Shown one piece after another: positions 62,131 to 64,000 of a stretch of 64,000 nucleotides of DNA (within the stretch, counting starts at the first letter, position 1; every line of letters begins with the position of its first letter). The stretch spans positions 11,459-75,458 of the forward strand of contig DATKMY010000155.1 of assembly GCA_035541655.1 (NCBI GenBank), read 5' to 3'. The notes below the pieces were generated by a model that worked only from the letters and a program-made list of their open reading frames with translations, ran no database searches and was not told the DNA's origin. The DNA is from CAIWHR01 sp035541655. Lineage in GTDB: Bacteria; Pseudomonadota; Gammaproteobacteria; Burkholderiales; Casimicrobiaceae. The position numbers were made by a program, and so were the translations under genes.

Positions 62131-63618
62131 CTAGAGCCCGAGCTCGCGCCACAGCGCATCGACGCGAGCCTTCACGGCAGCGTCCATCGCGATGGGCGTC
62201 CCCCACACCCGCGTCGTCTCGCCGGGCCACTTGTTCGTCGCGTCGATCCCCATCTTGCTGCCGAGCCCGGAGACGGGCGACGCGAAGTCGAGGTAGTCGA
62301 TCGGCGTCGATTCGACGAGCAACGTGTCGCGCTTCGGATCGACGCGTGTCGTGATCGCCCAGATAACGTCCTTCCAGTCGCGAATGTCGACGTCGTCGTC
62401 GGTGACGACGACGAACTTCGTGTACATGAACTGCCGCAGGAAGCTCCACACGCCGAACATCACGCGCTTCGCGTGGCCGGCGTACTGCTTCCTGAGCGCC
62501 ACGACGGCAATCCGGTACGAGCAGCCTTCGGGGGGCAGGTAGAAGTCCGCGATCTCCGGAAACTGCTTCTGCAGCAGCGGCACGAAGACTTCGTTCAGCG
62601 CGACGCCGAGCACCGACGGCTCGTCGGGCGGCTTGCCGGTGTAGGTCGAGTGGTAGATCGGATCCCTGCGCATCGTGACCCGTTCGATCGTGAGCACCGG
62701 GAAGCGCTCGACCTCGTTGTAGTAACCGGTGTGGTCGCCGAACGGGCCCTCCAACGCGGTCTCGTAGCCGCTCGGGTCCGCGGAATCGGGGCGCAGGAAT
62801 CCCTCGAGCACGATCTCGGCGGAAGCCGGCACGTGGAGGCCGTGCGTGATGCACTTCGCGATCTCGGTGCGCGAGCCGCGCAGCAGCCCCGCGAACTGAT
62901 ACTCGGACAGGGTGTCCGGAACCGGCGTCACGGCGCCGAGAATCGTCGCCGGATCGGCGCCGAGCGCCACGGCTACGGGAAAGGGCTCGCCCGGCGACGC
63001 GATCGCGTGATCGCGAAAGTCCAGAGCGCCGCCGCGATGCGCGAGCCAGCGCATGATCACCTTGTTGCGCGCGATCACCTGCTGGCGGTAGATGCCGAGA
63101 TTCTGTCGGGTCTTGTGCGGGCCGCGCGTGACCGTGAGTCCCCAGGTGATCAGCGGGCCGACGTCCTCGGGCCAGCATGTCTGCACCGGTAGGCGTCCGA
63201 GGTCGACCTCACTGCCTTCCCACACGATCTCCTGGCATGGCGCCCCGCGACGCTCCTTCGGCGCCATTTTCATCACCTGCATGAACACGGGCCGCGTGTT
63301 CTGCCACGCGTCCCTGAGGCCCTTTGGCGGCTCCGGCTCCTTGAGGAAGGCGAGCAGCTTCCCGATCTCTCTCAAGGCGTCGACCGACTCCTCGCCCATC
63401 CCGAGCGCGACGCGACGCGGCGTCCCGAAGAGATTCCCGAGCACGGGGATCTCGTGCCCCTTGGGCTTCTCGAAGACGAGCGCCGGACCGCCCGCCCTGA
63501 GCACGCGATCGCAGATCTCCGTCATCTCGAGGCTCGGGTCGACCTCGGTGCGGATGCGCTTCAGCTCGCCGCGGCTCTCGAGCTGCGCGAGAAAATCGCG
63601 AAGGTCGGCGTACTTCAT
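62131..63618 (-). CDS. ubiD: 4-hydroxy-3-polyprenylbenzoate decarboxylase
   Basis: UbiD removes the carboxyl group in ubiquinone synthesis using prenylated FMN made by UbiX. The 495-residue protein aligns by eye almost end to end with E. coli UbiD. Marks: MKYADLRDFLAQLE, TRQNLGIYRQQVI, LGADPATILGAVTPVPDTLSEYQFAGLLRG, EGPFGDHTGYYNE (catalytic Glu) and the long KQFPEIADFYLPPEGCSYR to KWPGET block. ATG 63618 gives the standard start. No other ubi gene is in the window; ubiX is not seen. Confidence 0.97.
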   Translation of the reverse strand: MKYADLRDFLAQLESRGELKRIRTEVDPSLEMTEICDRVLRAGGPALVFEKPKGHEIPVLGNLFGTPRRVALGMGEESVDALREIGKLLAFLKEPEPPKGLRDAWQNTRPVFMQVMKMAPKERRGAPCQEIVWEGSEVDLGRLPVQTCWPEDVGPLITWGLTVTRGPHKTRQNLGIYRQQVIARNKVIMRWLAHRGGALDFRDHAIASPGEPFPVAVALGADPATILGAVTPVPDTLSEYQFAGLLRGSRTEIAKCITHGLHVPASAEIVLEGFLRPDSADPSGYETALEGPFGDHTGYYNEVERFPVLTIERVTMRRDPIYHSTYTGKPPDEPSVLGVALNEVFVPLLQKQFPEIADFYLPPEGCSYRIAVVALRKQYAGHAKRVMFGVWSFLRQFMYTKFVVVTDDDVDIRDWKDVIWAITTRVDPKRDTLLVESTPIDYLDFASPVSGLGSKMGIDATNKWPGETTRVWGTPIAMDAAVKARVDALWRELGL

Positions 63619-63661
63619 GTCGGGCGCCTCGCGTAGGGGTCGTTCGACTTGGCGCAACAGT

Positions 63662-63796
63662 TTATCGTGGCTCGGACGGGCGAGCCTTGTCCGGACGCCA
63701 CGTCCGCATCCCGCGATCGACGCGCTTCAGGAAATACGGCTCGAGCGGCCGCTTGGGGCTCGCCGGGTAGGCGCCCCCCGGCGCCGCCGGAGTCAT
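63662..63796 (-). CDS. Possible 44-codon small protein upstream of ubiD
   Basis: A short open frame (MTPAAPGGAYPASPKRPL...) 43 bases before ubiD on the same strand. The residue mixture, with PLEPYFLKRVDRGMRTWRPD, looks protein-like, but there is no clear ribosome site and no known family. The frame is open further upstream until the stop of the partial gene at 63944, so a GTG or TTG start or a decayed 3' fragment is also possible. The whole interval 63619-63943 otherwise shows nothing I can call. Confidence 0.3.
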   Translation of the reverse strand: MTPAAPGGAYPASPKRPLEPYFLKRVDRGMRTWRPDKARPSEPR

Positions 63797-63943
63797 CCGA
63801 TTGGAGGCGCCGACGAGCGACTGAGCAGCCGCACACTCGCCGCGGTCGCGGGGAGACCGGCAACGCTCGCACTGCTCGGGGTCGCAATGGTGGCGCCGGT
63901 CCTCGGCCGTCGCCGGATGCCCGGATAGGGCGCGCCGCGCGCC

Positions 63944-64000
63944 TCAGAACAACCCGACGACCTTGCCGTCGTCGGTGATGTCGATCTTCGCGGCCGAGGG
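63944..64000 (-). CDS. C-terminal fragment of a gene cut by the window edge
   Basis: The last 18 codons and stop (TGA at 63944-63946) of a leftward gene entering from beyond 64000, ending KIDITDDGKVVGLF. The strong coding look and the stop make a real gene likely, but the tail is too short to name the product. Confidence 0.5.
   Translation of the reverse strand, partial: PSAAKIDITDDGKVVGLF

Overview
The window is dense, GC-rich bacterial DNA (about two thirds G+C by eye) with 65 supported protein genes, no rRNA or tRNA, no CRISPR array and no insertion sequence. Gene content points to a betaproteobacterium, probably a Burkholderiales-like lineage: the leuS-lptE pair with holA close by, TctABC with CaiB/enoyl-CoA genes, a MetY-type sulfhydrylase, a PA0069-type radical SAM protein, a UbiD very like the E. 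coli enzyme, and yqjE-type DUF883/holin genes. The lineage call is inference; no marker RNA is present.

Layout. 1-3.7 kb: a periplasmic redoxin and a DsbD/ScsB-like reductase, then a GDT1/TMEM165 cation exporter whose true start is probably a TTG at 3071, behind a candidate manganese (yybP-ykoY) riboswitch. 3.7-9.7 kb: leuS, lptE and holA, with lptE and holA separated by a CHRD-domain gene and an orphan ABC binding protein. 9.7-24 kb: housekeeping and small metabolic genes (a phosphoesterase lipoprotein, rsmE, GNAT, a redoxin, two alpha/beta hydrolases, metY, osmC, a radical SAM protein, an EamA exporter, RraA overlapping a lone SAF-domain protein, a nitrobindin-like barrel, and a large FAD/Fe-S dehydrogenase divergent from a class V aminotransferase).

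25.8-28.9 kb: a small accessory cassette made of a membrane di-iron desaturase, a free-standing carrier protein and a free-standing amino-acid-type adenylation enzyme. It is bordered by the aminotransferase gene on one side and a 60-bp scrap resembling that gene's lysine region on the other. This is the best candidate for an undescribed pathway here. 29.1-34.7 kb: TctABC carboxylate uptake, divergent from an enoyl-CoA hydratase and a CoA-transferase, then a small cytochrome c. 34.8-40.4 kb: a LysR/azoR/pirin quinone-stress group, a Rieske oxygenase and small membrane proteins.

40.5-51.7 kb: a sugar-acid utilisation locus. An ABC importer (binding protein, two permeases, ATPase), a UxaA-family dehydratase, an idonate-type dehydrogenase and a FadR-type GntR regulator run leftward. 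A pcaDC fusion follows, and a rightward SDR plus FAH-family hydrolase could finish a non-phosphorylative route to pyruvate. A GntR-type operator lies upstream of the regulator.

51.7-64 kb: a proline iminopeptidase, two YceI proteins with a cytochrome b561, a patatin/beta-barrel protein whose start codon overlaps that of the b561 gene, bioA behind a seven-codon leader ORF, dacB, a DUF4870 protein, a cupin, the DUF883-YqjE group, ubiD, and the truncated 3' end of another gene at the right edge.
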